From Methylobacterium sp. E-005 (lineage in GTDB: Bacteria; Pseudomonadota; Alphaproteobacteria; Rhizobiales; Beijerinckiaceae): a stretch of 64,000 nucleotides of DNA. A program made the translations under genes and the position numbers. The notes under the pieces are model-generated. The model did no database searches. It worked only from the letters and a program-made list of their open reading frames with translations, and was not told the origin of the DNA. Of this stretch, positions 8,782-17,367 are shown in pieces. How positions within the stretch are numbered: position 1 is the stretch's first letter; each line of letters begins with the position of its first letter. The stretch covers positions 62,001-126,000 of the forward strand of contig NZ_JAKSYG010000207.1 of assembly GCF_022829725.1 (NCBI RefSeq). Reading direction: 5' to 3'.

Positions 8782-9632
8782 GGATCCGCGCGAACGGCGC
8801 GGATCTGCACGTCGCGCGCTGCGGCACCGGGGCGCCGCTGCTGCTGCTCCACGGCTGGCCGGAATTCTGGCTGACCTGGGAACCCGTGATGACCCGGCTC
8901 GCGGACCGTCACACCCTGATCGCCCCGGACCTGCGCGGTTTCGGCGACAGCAACAAGCCATCCGGTCCCTTCGGGGCCGCCGATCATGCCGCCGACATGG
9001 CGGCACTCCTCGATGCGCTCGGGATCGCGCGGGCCGGCATCGTCGGCCACGATGTCGGCGGGGCGGTGATCCAGGCCCTCGCCCGGGCGCATCCGGAGCT
9101 TTGCGCCGGCCTGGTCCTGTTCGATTTCGTCTATCCGGGGATCGGCCCCCGCCTCGGGGCGCCGGACCGGCTCACCGAGATCTGGTACCAGTCCTTCAAC
9201 CAGATGGACCTGGCGGTGCAGCTCGTGGGCGCGAGCCGCGAGAGCTGCGCCGCCTATATCGGCCATTTCCTGCGGCACTGGTCGCACCGCAAGGATGCGT
9301 TCGACGACGTGCTCGACGCCTTCGTGGACGCCTACAGGAAGCCCGGCAACCTCGCGGGCGGCTTCGCACATTACCGGGCCGCCCATGCCGGGCGGGTGGC
9401 GATGATGAAGGGCGAGGCCCCGCCTTTGCCGCCGATTACGGTTCCGACCTGCGTGCGCTGGGCCGAGCACGACCCGATCTTCCCCTATGCCTGGACCGAC
9501 CGCCTGGGCGAGACCTTTTCGGATCTCGACCTCGCGCCGTTCCCAGGGGTGGGGCACTTCCCGCATCGGGAGGATCCGGACCGCGCCGCCGAGACGATCG
9601 CGGGGTTTTTCAAGGGGATCGGGTGGGTGTGA
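8760..9632 (+). CDS. Epoxide-hydrolase/haloacid-dehalogenase-like alpha/beta hydrolase
   Basis: 290 aa alpha/beta hydrolase. HGWPEFW (residues 31-37) provides the HGxP oxyanion element, GHDVGG carries D98 as nucleophile in place of Ser, and VGHFPHRE near the C-terminus carries the catalytic His. An Asp nucleophile with HGWPEFW is characteristic of soluble epoxide hydrolases and haloacetate dehalogenases, both of which use a covalent ester intermediate. The substrate is unknown. The ATG at 8760 overlaps the YihY stop by 22 nt, so the two genes are probably co-expressed. Confidence 0.8.
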   Translation: MDGVEHLRIRANGADLHVARCGTGAPLLLLHGWPEFWLTWEPVMTRLADRHTLIAPDLRGFGDSNKPSGPFGAADHAADMAALLDALGIARAGIVGHDVGGAVIQALARAHPELCAGLVLFDFVYPGIGPRLGAPDRLTEIWYQSFNQMDLAVQLVGASRESCAAYIGHFLRHWSHRKDAFDDVLDAFVDAYRKPGNLAGGFAHYRAAHAGRVAMMKGEAPPLPPITVPTCVRWAEHDPIFPYAWTDRLGETFSDLDLAPFPGVGHFPHREDPDRAAETIAGFFKGIGWV

Positions 9633-9807
9633 GGCGGTATTCCCTCCCCGCTCCGCGGAACCCGGACAGCCCCGCGGGGCGGGGGAACTGCGGAGTCCTG
9701 TCCCGTCACGGCACGAAACGAGGCGGCCGCACGATGAGGCCGTTGACCTTCCCCTAACCGGCGCCTGCCAAAGTCATTGTCAGGCGCCACGTTGCGTATC
9801 GGCGCCG

Positions 9808-9850
9808 CGACAGCCCCGCCGGCCGGTCCATCCCGGCGGCGGGGCTGTCG
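9808..9850. other. Strong GC-rich stem-loop between hydrolase and maf
   Basis: CGACAGCCCCGCC (9808-9820) is perfectly complementary to GGCGGGGCTGTCG (9838-9850), a 13-bp stem with a 17-nt loop. No U-tract follows, so it is not a canonical intrinsic terminator for the hydrolase gene; it may be a processing or attenuation element in the maf leader. Confidence 0.5.
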
Positions 9851-9898
9851 CAGCGCTGGCCGGCTTGCGCCCGTCACCGGTTCCGTGACACTGGCGCG

Positions 9899-10510
9899 AT
9901 GACGCGCACCCCCTGGACCGGTCCGCACCCGCTCCTCCTCGCCTCGACCAGCCCGACCCGGCGCCTCCTGCTTGAGAGCGCGGCCCTGCCGGTCGAGACC
10001 GCTTCGCCCGATGTCGACGAGCGCGCCCTGGAGGCGCAGAGCGCCGGCCTGTCGCCGCCCGATCTCGCCCTGACGCTCGCCCGCGCCAAGGCCGAATCCG
10101 TGGCGGCCCGTTTCCCCGGACGCCTCGTCATCGGCGCCGATCAGGTGCTCGCCTGCGACGGCACGGTGTTTCACAAGCCCGCCGATGCCGCGGCGGCCCG
10201 GGCGCAGCTCGCACGCCTCTCCGGCCGCAGCCACGCCCTCCATTCCGCCGTCGTCCTGGCCGGTGCGGTCGAGGACGCCTTCGTGGAGACCGCCCGGCTA
10301 ACCCTGCGCCCCCTCGATGACCGGGCGATCGCGGCCTATGTGGACTGCGCCGGCGAGGATCGTGTGCGGGCGAGCGTCGGCGGCTACCAGCTCGAAGGGC
10401 CGGGCATCCACCTGTTCGAATCGGTCGCGGGCGATCACAGCACCGTGCTGGGCCTGCCGCTTCTGCCGCTCCTCGCGCGGCTGCGGGTCGCAGGGCTTCT
10501 GGCTTTTTGA
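9899..10510 (+). CDS. maf: Maf-family nucleoside triphosphate pyrophosphatase
   Basis: 203 aa. The N-terminal LLLASTSPTRRLLLESA is the Maf substrate loop; further conserved elements are DVDERAL, ARAKAESVA and GADQVLACDG, with the catalytic/metal-binding Asp in the last. Maf proteins hydrolyse non-canonical nucleotides (dTTP/UTP-type or m7GTP-type, depending on subgroup) to the monophosphate plus PPi. It heads the maf-aroE-coaE-dnaQ block commonly found in alphaproteobacteria, here interrupted by a metal-exporter gene 12 bp downstream. Confidence 0.87.
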   Translation: MTRTPWTGPHPLLLASTSPTRRLLLESAALPVETASPDVDERALEAQSAGLSPPDLALTLARAKAESVAARFPGRLVIGADQVLACDGTVFHKPADAAAARAQLARLSGRSHALHSAVVLAGAVEDAFVETARLTLRPLDDRAIAAYVDCAGEDRVRASVGGYQLEGPGIHLFESVAGDHSTVLGLPLLPLLARLRVAGLLAF

Positions 10511-10522
10511 GGGAGTACCGCC

Positions 10523-11545
10523 GTGGCGGGACACGACCATTCACACGGCGGCCACGATCACGCGGCCCATTCCCACGGCGGGCATTCCCACGGCGGGCAT
10601 TCCCACGGTGGCCATTCGCATGGGGGCCATTCGCATGGCGGCCACGTCCATGCGCCCAAGAATTTCGGGCCCGCCTTCGCGATCGGCATCGCGCTCAACA
10701 CCGTCTTCGTGGTGGTGGAGGCGATCTACGGCTATCTCGGCAACTCGATGTCGCTTGTGGCCGATGCCGGTCACAACCTGTCGGATGTTCTGGGGCTCGT
10801 GGCGGCCTGGGTCGCCGCGATCCTCGTGCGCCGACAGGCCACGGCGCGCTTCACCTACGGCTATCGCGGCTCCTCGATCCTGGCCGCCCTGTTCAACGCC
10901 GTGTTCCTGCTGATCGCCATGGGGGCGGTGATCTGGGAGGCTTTGGTCCGGCTGGTCCATCCCGAGCCCGTGGCGGGGATCACCGTGATGGTGGTGGCCG
11001 CCATCGGGATCCTGGTGAACGGCGTCACCGCGTGGCTGTTCGCCAGCGGCGCCAAGGGCGACATCAACATCCGCGGCGCCTTCCTGCACATGGCGGCCGA
11101 TGCCGCGGTCTCGGCCGGGGTCGTGATCGCCGGCCTCGTGATCCAGCTCACCGGCCTCGTCTGGCTCGACCCGGCCGTCAGCTTGGTCGTCGCAGGCCTC
11201 GTGGTCTGGGCGACCTGGGGGCTGCTGCGCGACAGCGTGGCGATGTCGCTCGACGCCGTGCCGTCGGAGATCTCCCCCGAGGCGGTGACCGGCTTCCTGC
11301 GCGAGCGGCCCGGGGTCGCCGACATCCACGATCTGCACATCTGGCCGATGAGCACCACCAGCGTCGCCCTGACGGTCCATCTCGTGATGGCGGAGGGCCA
11401 TCAGGCCCATCGCGTGACCGGCAACGGCTTCCTGGCCGAGACCGCCGAGGGCCTGCGCGCGCGCTTCGGCATCGTCCACGCGACGATGCAGATCGAGGAG
11501 GCCGGCGGCCCGGCCTGCCGGCTGGCGGAGGATTGCGCGGCGTGA
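10523..11545 (+). CDS. CDF-family cation (Zn/Co/Cd-type) efflux transporter with His-rich N-terminus
   Basis: 340 aa. Residues about 4-42 are a metal-binding tail made of repeated HSHGG units (at least six His-x-His elements). The six-helix cation diffusion facilitator domain follows: NTVFVVVEAIYGYLGNSMSLVADAGHNLSDVLGL contains the first half-site (D-x3-D: DAGHNLSD), and HMAADAAVSAGVVI the HxxxD half-site. The C-terminal cytoplasmic domain ends HLVMAEG. Exports Zn2+ or related divalent cations in exchange for protons. It starts 12 bp after maf and its stop overlaps the aroE start, so it is embedded in a house-keeping operon. The His-rich DNA is a short tandem repeat (10568-10647). Confidence 0.88.
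   Translation: MAGHDHSHGGHDHAAHSHGGHSHGGHSHGGHSHGGHSHGGHVHAPKNFGPAFAIGIALNTVFVVVEAIYGYLGNSMSLVADAGHNLSDVLGLVAAWVAAILVRRQATARFTYGYRGSSILAALFNAVFLLIAMGAVIWEALVRLVHPEPVAGITVMVVAAIGILVNGVTAWLFASGAKGDINIRGAFLHMAADAAVSAGVVIAGLVIQLTGLVWLDPAVSLVVAGLVVWATWGLLRDSVAMSLDAVPSEISPEAVTGFLRERPGVADIHDLHIWPMSTTSVALTVHLVMAEGHQAHRVTGNGFLAETAEGLRARFGIVHATMQIEEAGGPACRLAEDCAA
10568..10647 (+). repeat. Tandem repeat encoding HSHGG units
   Basis: Five to six imperfect copies of CATTCCCACGGCGGG / CATTCGCATGGGGGC, each 15 nt and coding for HSHGG. In frame with the CDF transporter, so copy-number change would alter the metal-binding tail without a frameshift. Confidence 0.8.
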
Positions 11546-12390
11546 CCACCGGAGCCCCCCGCGCCTTCGTGGTCGGCCACCCGATCGCCCATTCGCGCTC
11601 GCCGCTGATCCATGGCCACTGGCTGGCCGAGCACGGGATTGACGGCTCCTATGAGCGCCTCGACGTGACCCCGGAGGCGTTTCCGGACTTCATCCGGGCG
11701 CTGCCGGATTCGGGCTTCCGGGGCGGCAACGTCACGATTCCTCACAAGGAGGCGGCCTGCGCGCTCGCCGATACCCTGACGCCGCGGGCGCAAAAGATCG
11801 GCGCGGTGAACACCCTGGTGGTCGGGCCCGACGGGCGGATCCGCGGCGACAACACCGACGCGCCGGGCTTCTGCGCCCATCTCGATCACAGCCTGGGGGC
11901 GGACTGGCCGGCGCGCGGCAACGGCACGGCCGTGGTGCTGGGCGCGGGCGGCGCGGCGCGGGCGATCGTGGTCGGGCTGGCCGAGCGGGGCATGCGGCGC
12001 ATCCGGGTCGCCAACCGCACCCTGGCCCGGGCCGAGGCGGTGGCGGCGCTGGCCCCCGGCATCGCCGACGCCCTCGCCTGGGGCGACCTGCCGGCGGCGC
12101 TCGCCGAGGCCGGGCTCGTCGTCAACACCACCGCGCTCGGCATGAAGGGCCAGCCGCCCCTCGCCCTCGACCTCGCGCCCCTGCCGTCGGGGGCCGCGGT
12201 CGCCGACATCGTGTACGCGCCCCTCGAAACCGATCTTCTCGCGGCGGCGCGCCGCCGGCGGCTCGACGCCGTGGACGGGCTCGGCATGCTCCTGCATCAG
12301 GCGGTACCGGGCTTCGAGGCCTGGTTCGGGCCCCGCCCGACCGTCACCCCCGCGTTGCGCGACCGGATCGTGGCGGATCTCGCGCGATGA
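11542..12390 (+). CDS. aroE: Shikimate dehydrogenase
   Basis: 282 aa from GTG 11542, overlapping the preceding stop. Reduces 3-dehydroshikimate to shikimate with NADPH in aromatic amino-acid synthesis. Motifs: shikimate-binding HSRSP (about residues 18-22), NVTIPHKE with catalytic Lys, GDNTDAPGF, NADP Rossmann VVLGAGGAARA and NRT after it, GMLLHQ near the C-terminus. Its stop overlaps coaE by ATGA. Confidence 0.93.
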   Translation: MTTGAPRAFVVGHPIAHSRSPLIHGHWLAEHGIDGSYERLDVTPEAFPDFIRALPDSGFRGGNVTIPHKEAACALADTLTPRAQKIGAVNTLVVGPDGRIRGDNTDAPGFCAHLDHSLGADWPARGNGTAVVLGAGGAARAIVVGLAERGMRRIRVANRTLARAEAVAALAPGIADALAWGDLPAALAEAGLVVNTTALGMKGQPPLALDLAPLPSGAAVADIVYAPLETDLLAAARRRRLDAVDGLGMLLHQAVPGFEAWFGPRPTVTPALRDRIVADLAR

Positions 12391-13025
12391 GGCCGAAGGC
12401 CGGGTCCGGACCGATCGTGCTCGGGCTCACCGGCTCGATCGGCATGGGCAAATCGGCCACGGCCGCGATGTTCGCCAAAAGCGGCATCCCGGTCCACGAC
12501 GCGGATGCCGCCGTCCATGCCCTGTATGGGCCCGGCGGTGCGGCCGCGGCGGCGATCGGAAAAGCCTTTCCGGGCGTGCTCGACGCGGAAGGCGGCGTCG
12601 ACCGGACGCGCCTGCGCGCGGCGGTACTCGATGCGCCCGACCGGATGGCCGCCCTGGAGGCGATCGTGCATCCCCTGGTCCGGGCAGCCAGCACGTATTT
12701 CCTGGCCCGGCACCGGACAGCGCCGCTCGTCGTCCTGGACATTCCCCTCCTCTACGAGACCGGTGGCGAGGCCCGCTGCGACGCGGTCGCGGTGGTGAGC
12801 GCCCCGCCGGAGGTCCAGCGCGCCCGGGTGTTGGCCCGCCCCGGCATGGATGAGGCCGCCTTCGCGGCGATCCTGGCCAAGCAGATGCCCGATGCCGAGA
12901 AGCGGGCGCGGGCGGATTTCATCATCGATACGAGCCGGGGGTTTCCCGCGGCCGAGGCCGAGGTGACGCGGATTGTCGCCCGGCTGACGCAAGGTCGTGC
13001 GCCGCCACACCCGGCGAACGGATGA
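12387..13025 (+). CDS. coaE: Dephospho-CoA kinase
   Basis: 212 aa. Phosphorylates the 3'-OH of dephospho-CoA, the last step of CoA synthesis. Walker A GLTGSIGMGKS at residues 13-23; DADAAVH follows for substrate binding; IVHPLVR and LDIPLLYETGG are family signatures, with the lid region VLARPGM. The ATG overlaps the aroE stop codon, consistent with translational coupling. Confidence 0.92.
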   Translation: MRPKAGSGPIVLGLTGSIGMGKSATAAMFAKSGIPVHDADAAVHALYGPGGAAAAAIGKAFPGVLDAEGGVDRTRLRAAVLDAPDRMAALEAIVHPLVRAASTYFLARHRTAPLVVLDIPLLYETGGEARCDAVAVVSAPPEVQRARVLARPGMDEAAFAAILAKQMPDAEKRARADFIIDTSRGFPAAEAEVTRIVARLTQGRAPPHPANG

Positions 13026-13094
13026 CGCACCCACGCGGTTGAATATCTGCGGTTGTGATTTTCGGGAGAGCGGACCAATCGCAGGGTGGATTCG

Positions 13095-13304
13095 ATGACG
13101 TGGCGTCTCAATGGGATCCGTCGAACCGGCTTCACCTGTGCCCTGGCGGTGACGACCTTTTTCGCAGTTGTACCGGCTCGGGCCCAGTACGCCGCCTCCT
13201 GCCCGCCGCCAAAAAAATTCGCGGCCGGCGCCTGCGTCATCGCCTGCCCGGCCGGCTACGAGGATCAGGGCCGCGTCTGCGTCTACCGCAACACTTCACG
13301 GTAA
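13095..13304 (+). CDS. Small secreted Cys-containing protein
   Basis: 69 aa from ATG 13095, preceded by an AGGGTGG-like ribosome-binding site; a GTG nine bases further up is an alternative. Residues 1-31 (basic n-region, CALAVTTFFAVVPARA) form a signal peptide with an ARA cleavage motif. The mature peptide has four Cys in two C-P-type pairs (SCPPPKKFAAGACVIACPAG and RVCVY), so one or two disulphides are likely in the periplasm. Function unknown. It lies between coaE and dnaQ. Confidence 0.6.
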   Translation: MTWRLNGIRRTGFTCALAVTTFFAVVPARAQYAASCPPPKKFAAGACVIACPAGYEDQGRVCVYRNTSR

Positions 13305-13376
13305 GGGGCACCGGAGCTTAACTGTGAGTGCCTATCAGACTAAGGCTCTGCCCCTTGTCTGCGAGCCGCGAGACCC

Positions 13377-14099
13377 ATGCTGCGCGAGATCGTCCTCGAC
13401 ACCGAGACCACCGGCACGGAGGCCAAGGGCGGCGACCGGCTGATCGAGATCGGCGCCGTCGAACTCCTCAACCACATCCCCACCGGCCAGACCTTCCACC
13501 GCTACTGCAACCCGCAGCGGGCGGTCTCCGAGGGGGCGTTCAACGTCCACGGCCTGTCGGACGCGTTCCTGGCCGACAAGCCGCTCTTCGCCGAGATCGT
13601 CGGCGAGCTGCTGGACTTCCTGGGTGACGGACGCCTCGTCATCCACAACGCGCCCTTCGACGTCGGCTTCCTCAACATGGAATATGCCCGGCTCGGCGAC
13701 CGCGCCCCGCCGCCGATCCGGCTGGAGGACGTGGTCGACACCCTGCCGATGGCCCGGCGCAAGCACCCGGGGGCGGCCAACAACCTCGACGCCCTCTGTT
13801 CCCGCTACGGCATCGACAACACGAAGCGCACCAAGCACGGGGCGCTGCTCGACGCCCAGATCCTGGCCGAGGTCTATGTCGAGCTGCTCGGCGGCAAGCA
13901 GACCAGCCTCGGACTCATGGACGTGGCGGTCGCCGCCCCCGCCGCGGGATCGGGCGCCCGTCCAGTGGCCGCCGCAGCGCCGCACCCGTACCGCAGCCGC
14001 CTGACCGAGGACGAACGGGCCCGCCACGACGCCTTCCGGGCCAGCCTCGGCGCTGCTGCGATCTGGTCCGATTATATCGGCACCGACGAGCCCGCCTGA
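13377..14099 (+). CDS. dnaQ: DNA polymerase III epsilon subunit (3'-5' proofreading exonuclease)
   Basis: 240 aa. DEDDh exonuclease: LDTETTG with D8 and E10 (motif Exo I), HNAPFDVGFLN (Exo II Asp) and KHGALLDAQILA (Exo III with catalytic His and Asp). The C-terminal segment, after a Pro/Ala linker around residue 190, is where the polymerase alpha subunit is contacted. The position after coaE is the usual alphaproteobacterial order. Confidence 0.92.
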   Translation: MLREIVLDTETTGTEAKGGDRLIEIGAVELLNHIPTGQTFHRYCNPQRAVSEGAFNVHGLSDAFLADKPLFAEIVGELLDFLGDGRLVIHNAPFDVGFLNMEYARLGDRAPPPIRLEDVVDTLPMARRKHPGAANNLDALCSRYGIDNTKRTKHGALLDAQILAEVYVELLGGKQTSLGLMDVAVAAPAAGSGARPVAAAAPHPYRSRLTEDERARHDAFRASLGAAAIWSDYIGTDEPA

Positions 14100-14274
14100 G
14101 GCGCCCGGCAGACCCGCGTCGCCGGATGTTGCGACGCGGCACAGCGAGGTTTATTGCAACGCACAATCCAAGCTCGGCGTACCATCGGTCGGATGGTGAG
14201 GATGGTCCATGCGGTGGCTTCGGCGCGTAGGTCCCAGCCGTGACAGGAATGCTGAGACAGCGAGGCGCGCACGC

Positions 14275-15477
14275 ATGACCGACACTCTCGGCAGCCGTGA
14301 CGGGGAACCGACCCACGGGTCCAACACCTCGCCCTGGGCCGACATGATCGAGGCGACGCGCCTGACCGGCCTCGGCCGCCTCAACGAGGCCACGGCGCTG
14401 ATCCAGCGGAGCTTCGGCAATGCCCCGCAGGCCCAGAGCGACGCGGCCGCCCCTGAAGCGCAGTCCGGGACGGTGCGAGACACGGCCGAGTCCGCTCCGC
14501 GGGTGCGCGAGGTGGTCGGTCAGGTCGTACGCGGCCTCGCGCCGGTGCTGAAGGGCCTGGGTAAACCCCTGCGCCAGCCCGCGCCGCCCGCCGACTCTTC
14601 CGTTCCTCCAGGCGGCCGCTTCGTGGCCCTGAGCCACACGGAGGCCGCCGGCGGCCGCGACTACAAGCTGTTCATCCCGAGCCGTCCGGACGCCCGGGCA
14701 CCGCTCGTCGTGATGCTGCACGGCTGCACGCAGAACCCGGACGATTTCGCCGCCGGCACCGGCATGAACACCCTGGCGGAGCGCGCGGGCGTGTTCGTGG
14801 CCTACCCGGCGCAGAGCCGGCAGGCCCATGCCCAGCGCTGCTGGAACTGGTACGATCCCCGCGACCAGGCCCGCGGCTCGGGCGAGCCGGCGATCATCAC
14901 GGGCCTCACCCGCGCGATCGTGGCCGAACACCCGATCGACCCGGCCCGGATCTATATCGCGGGCCTGTCGGCAGGGGGCGCGGCCGCCCTCACCATCGCC
15001 CGGGCCTATCCGGACCTCTACGCCGCCGTGGGCGTGCATTCGGGCCTCGCGGCCGGCTGCGCCCGCGACCTCGGCTCGGCCCTGATGGCCATGCAGGTCG
15101 GGGCGCCGGGCCTCGCCGCACCGACGCCGTTCGGCGCGCCCGCCACGGCCACCCGCGTACCCACCATCATCTTCCACGGCGAGGATGACGGGACGGTGAG
15201 CGTGCGCAACGCCGATCAGGTGCTGGCGCAGGCCAACGTGGCGGGGCTGACCGCCCGGTCCGAGACCCTGGAGGGCCGCGGCCATCCCTTCACCCGCACC
15301 CGCTACCGGGATTCGTCCGACCGGGTGGTGGTGGAGGATTGGCGGGTGCGCGGCGCCGGCCATGCGTGGTCGGGCGGCCACCCCGAGGGCAGCTACACGG
15401 ACCGCGACGGCCCCGACGCCTCCCGGGCCATGCTCGACTTCTTCGCCGAGCACCGCCTGGGGCCGAAGCGCCGGTAA
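14275..15477 (+). CDS. PHB-depolymerase-family esterase
   Basis: 400 aa from ATG 14275. An about 110-residue N-terminal part of low complexity precedes an alpha/beta hydrolase domain: VVMLHGCTQNPDDFAAGTGM (oxyanion HGC and family signature), IAGLSAGGAAA with the nucleophile Ser, FHGEDDGTVS with the likely Asp, and GAGHAWSGG with the catalytic His. The family (PhaZ/LpqC-like, feruloyl- and acetylxylan-type esterases) hydrolyses short polyesters or aryl esters. No signal peptide is evident, suggesting an intracellular enzyme acting on storage polymer or small esters; this is an inference. Confidence 0.82.
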   Translation: MTDTLGSRDGEPTHGSNTSPWADMIEATRLTGLGRLNEATALIQRSFGNAPQAQSDAAAPEAQSGTVRDTAESAPRVREVVGQVVRGLAPVLKGLGKPLRQPAPPADSSVPPGGRFVALSHTEAAGGRDYKLFIPSRPDARAPLVVMLHGCTQNPDDFAAGTGMNTLAERAGVFVAYPAQSRQAHAQRCWNWYDPRDQARGSGEPAIITGLTRAIVAEHPIDPARIYIAGLSAGGAAALTIARAYPDLYAAVGVHSGLAAGCARDLGSALMAMQVGAPGLAAPTPFGAPATATRVPTIIFHGEDDGTVSVRNADQVLAQANVAGLTARSETLEGRGHPFTRTRYRDSSDRVVVEDWRVRGAGHAWSGGHPEGSYTDRDGPDASRAMLDFFAEHRLGPKRR

Positions 15478-15478
15478 C

Positions 15479-15597
15479 GGGTTTCCAAAGGGCGAGCCCT
15501 TTGGCGGGGTATCGGGGCGGAGCCCTGATGTGTAGCCCGGTCGCCGAACGCAGGGCCCTGCCCTGCACCCGCAAAAGGTCCCGGACCTTTTGAAACC
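15479..15597. repeat. Dispersed palindromic repeat family A, copy 3 (long form)
   Basis: Starts GGGTTTCCAAAGGGC-GA-GCCCTTTGGCGGGG directly at the esterase stop, continues through CGGGGC-GGA-GCCCTG and ends CGCAAAAGGTCCCGGACCTTTTGAAACC, so the whole element is a long interrupted inverted repeat. It probably acts as terminator for the esterase gene. Confidence 0.8.
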
Positions 15598-15607
15598 AGG
15601 ACTTGCG

Positions 15608-16486
15608 ATGACCACCATTCCGACCCTGAACGGCCTCGGCGCCATCGCCGACCGGTACGACCTGATCCTCTGCGATGTCTGGGGCGTGCTGCACGACGGC
15701 CAGAAGGCCCATGGGCCGGCCGGCGAGGCGCTGATCCGCTTCCGTGGCTTGGCCGGGGACCGGCCGCGCCGTGTTGTCCTGGTCTCGAACGCCCCCCGGC
15801 CCGGGGACGGCGTGGGGCGGATCCTCGACCGGTTCGGGGTGCCGCGGGAGGCCTACGACGCGATCCTCACCTCGGGTGACCTCACCCGCGGCTTGATCGC
15901 GGCGCGGCCCGGCGCCCGGATCCGCCATATCGGGCCGGAGCGGGACCTCGGCATCTTCCAGGGTCTCGATCTCAGCCTCGTGCCGGAGGATGAGGCCGAT
16001 CTCGTGGTCTGCACCGGCCTGTTCGATGATCGCAGCGAGACTGCGGAGGATTACCGGCCGGAGCTGACGCGGCTCGCCGCCCGCGGGCTGACCATGATCT
16101 GCGCCAATCCCGACCTCGTGGTGGAGAGCGGCAACCGGCTGATCCCCTGCGCGGGCCTGCTGGCGGCGGCCTATGCCGAGCTCGGCGGCGATGTCGTCTA
16201 TGCCGGCAAGCCGCACCGGCCGGTCTACGAGGCGGCGCTCACCAAAGGCGGCGACCTGACCGGTGCCCCCGTGGATCCGGCCCGGGTCCTGGCGATCGGC
16301 GACGCGATCCGCACCGACATCGCGGGGGCGCGGGGGTTCGGCATCGCGAGCCTGCTGGTCGCCCGGGGCATCCACACGGAGGAACTCGGCGTCACGGCCG
16401 AGCACCACCGGCTGGGCGACATCGCGGACTGGCTCGGCCAGCAGGCGGTGCATCCCGATGCGGTGATCGAGCGGCTGCGCTGGTAG
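15608..16486 (+). CDS. HAD-superfamily hydrolase, TIGR01459-type
   Basis: 292 aa from ATG 15608 (a TTG 18 bases upstream sits inside the repeat and is not preferred). HAD motif I is LCDVWGVLHDG (Asp nucleophile), motif II VVLVSNAPRP (Ser), and motif III/IV YAGKPHRPVYEAA with Lys plus AIGDAIRTDIAGARGFG with the metal-binding Asp residues. This NagD/class-IIA-like layout belongs to sugar-phosphate or nucleotide phosphatases. Substrate not known. Confidence 0.82.
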   Translation: MTTIPTLNGLGAIADRYDLILCDVWGVLHDGQKAHGPAGEALIRFRGLAGDRPRRVVLVSNAPRPGDGVGRILDRFGVPREAYDAILTSGDLTRGLIAARPGARIRHIGPERDLGIFQGLDLSLVPEDEADLVVCTGLFDDRSETAEDYRPELTRLAARGLTMICANPDLVVESGNRLIPCAGLLAAAYAELGGDVVYAGKPHRPVYEAALTKGGDLTGAPVDPARVLAIGDAIRTDIAGARGFGIASLLVARGIHTEELGVTAEHHRLGDIADWLGQQAVHPDAVIERLRW

Positions 16487-16592
16487 GACGGTACGTCGCG
16501 CGGCAGCCTGCTGCGACACCGATCCTCCGAAACAATCCCGTCCCCGTCCCATTGGAGAGGTGCTGCAACGTTCGCGGGCAGACATTTCATCC

Positions 16593-17363
16593 ATGGACAA
16601 CGGGATTTCGATGACGCCCCAATTCTGGTTGTGGCTGGGCTTTGCAGGCATGGCGGCGGGAGCCGCCGCGATCCTGGTCCTGGCGAAGCGGCGGACACAA
16701 GCCGAAGAGGCCGACGGCATCATCCACGGGATCGTGCCGATCATCGCGGCCTGCTCGTACTTCGCCATGGCGACCGGGCAGGGAAGCCTCGTCCTGCCCG
16801 CCGGCCCCGATGCGGCCGAGGCCGCGCGCCAGTTCTACTTCGCCCGCTACATCGACTGGACGTTCACCACGCCCCTGCTGCTCGTCGGCCTGGCCCGCAC
16901 CGCGATGCATTCCGGCCTGCGCCGGCCGGCCGTGGTCTGGGGGCTGATCGGCTCCGACCTGATCATGATCGTGACCGCCTTCGCCTTCGGCCTGTCCGAC
17001 GTCGCCGCGGTGAAGTGGACGTGGTTTGCCATCTCGTGCGGCGCCTTCCTGGCGGTGTTCTACGGGATCTTCGTGCAGCTGCGCGAGGAGAACGCCAGCG
17101 AGCGGGCGGACGTGCGCAAGGCCTTCCTGCGCAATGCCGTGTTCCTCTCAGGCGTCTGGTGCGGTTACCCCATCGTGCTGCTCCTGGGTCAGGACGGCCT
17201 CGGCTTCCTGTCGCCGACCGTCGCCCTGGCGGTGATCGCGCTCCTCGATCTGACCGCCAAGGTCGTCTACGGCATCATGGCGACCCTGGAGACGACGCGC
17301 GCCGTCGATCGCGACCTGAAGGAGGGGCCTGTCGCCGCCCCGCCGCTGCGCCGGGCAGCCTGA
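16593..17363 (+). CDS. Microbial rhodopsin, proton-pump type with DTG motif
   Basis: 256 aa, seven hydrophobic segments; light-driven ion pump of the cytoplasmic membrane with retinal bound to K223 in LDLTAK (helix G, D219 as second counter-ion). Helix C reads RYIDWTFTTPLLLVGL: D88 is the proton acceptor (bacteriorhodopsin D85), T92 equals T89, but G99 occupies the cytoplasmic donor site (D96). H45 in helix B (GIIHGIVP) aligns with T46 of bacteriorhodopsin, next to that site, and may substitute. L96 corresponds to the green-absorbing residue at proteorhodopsin position 105. W189, Y192 and P193 match the retinal pocket in helix F. D201 stands in place of E194; E204 is replaced by Ala. The start is uncertain (GTG 16560, ATG 16593 or ATG 16611); 16593 is a compromise. 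The blh gene follows after 4 nt. Confidence 0.92.
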   Translation: MDNGISMTPQFWLWLGFAGMAAGAAAILVLAKRRTQAEEADGIIHGIVPIIAACSYFAMATGQGSLVLPAGPDAAEAARQFYFARYIDWTFTTPLLLVGLARTAMHSGLRRPAVVWGLIGSDLIMIVTAFAFGLSDVAAVKWTWFAISCGAFLAVFYGIFVQLREENASERADVRKAFLRNAVFLSGVWCGYPIVLLLGQDGLGFLSPTVALAVIALLDLTAKVVYGIMATLETTRAVDRDLKEGPVAAPPLRRAA

Positions 17364-17367
17364 CCGG

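Noticed and set aside
10568..10647. Regular short repeats that could suggest a CRISPR array
   Set aside because: Units are 15 nt without unique spacers and are in frame, coding for HSHGG in a metal transporter.
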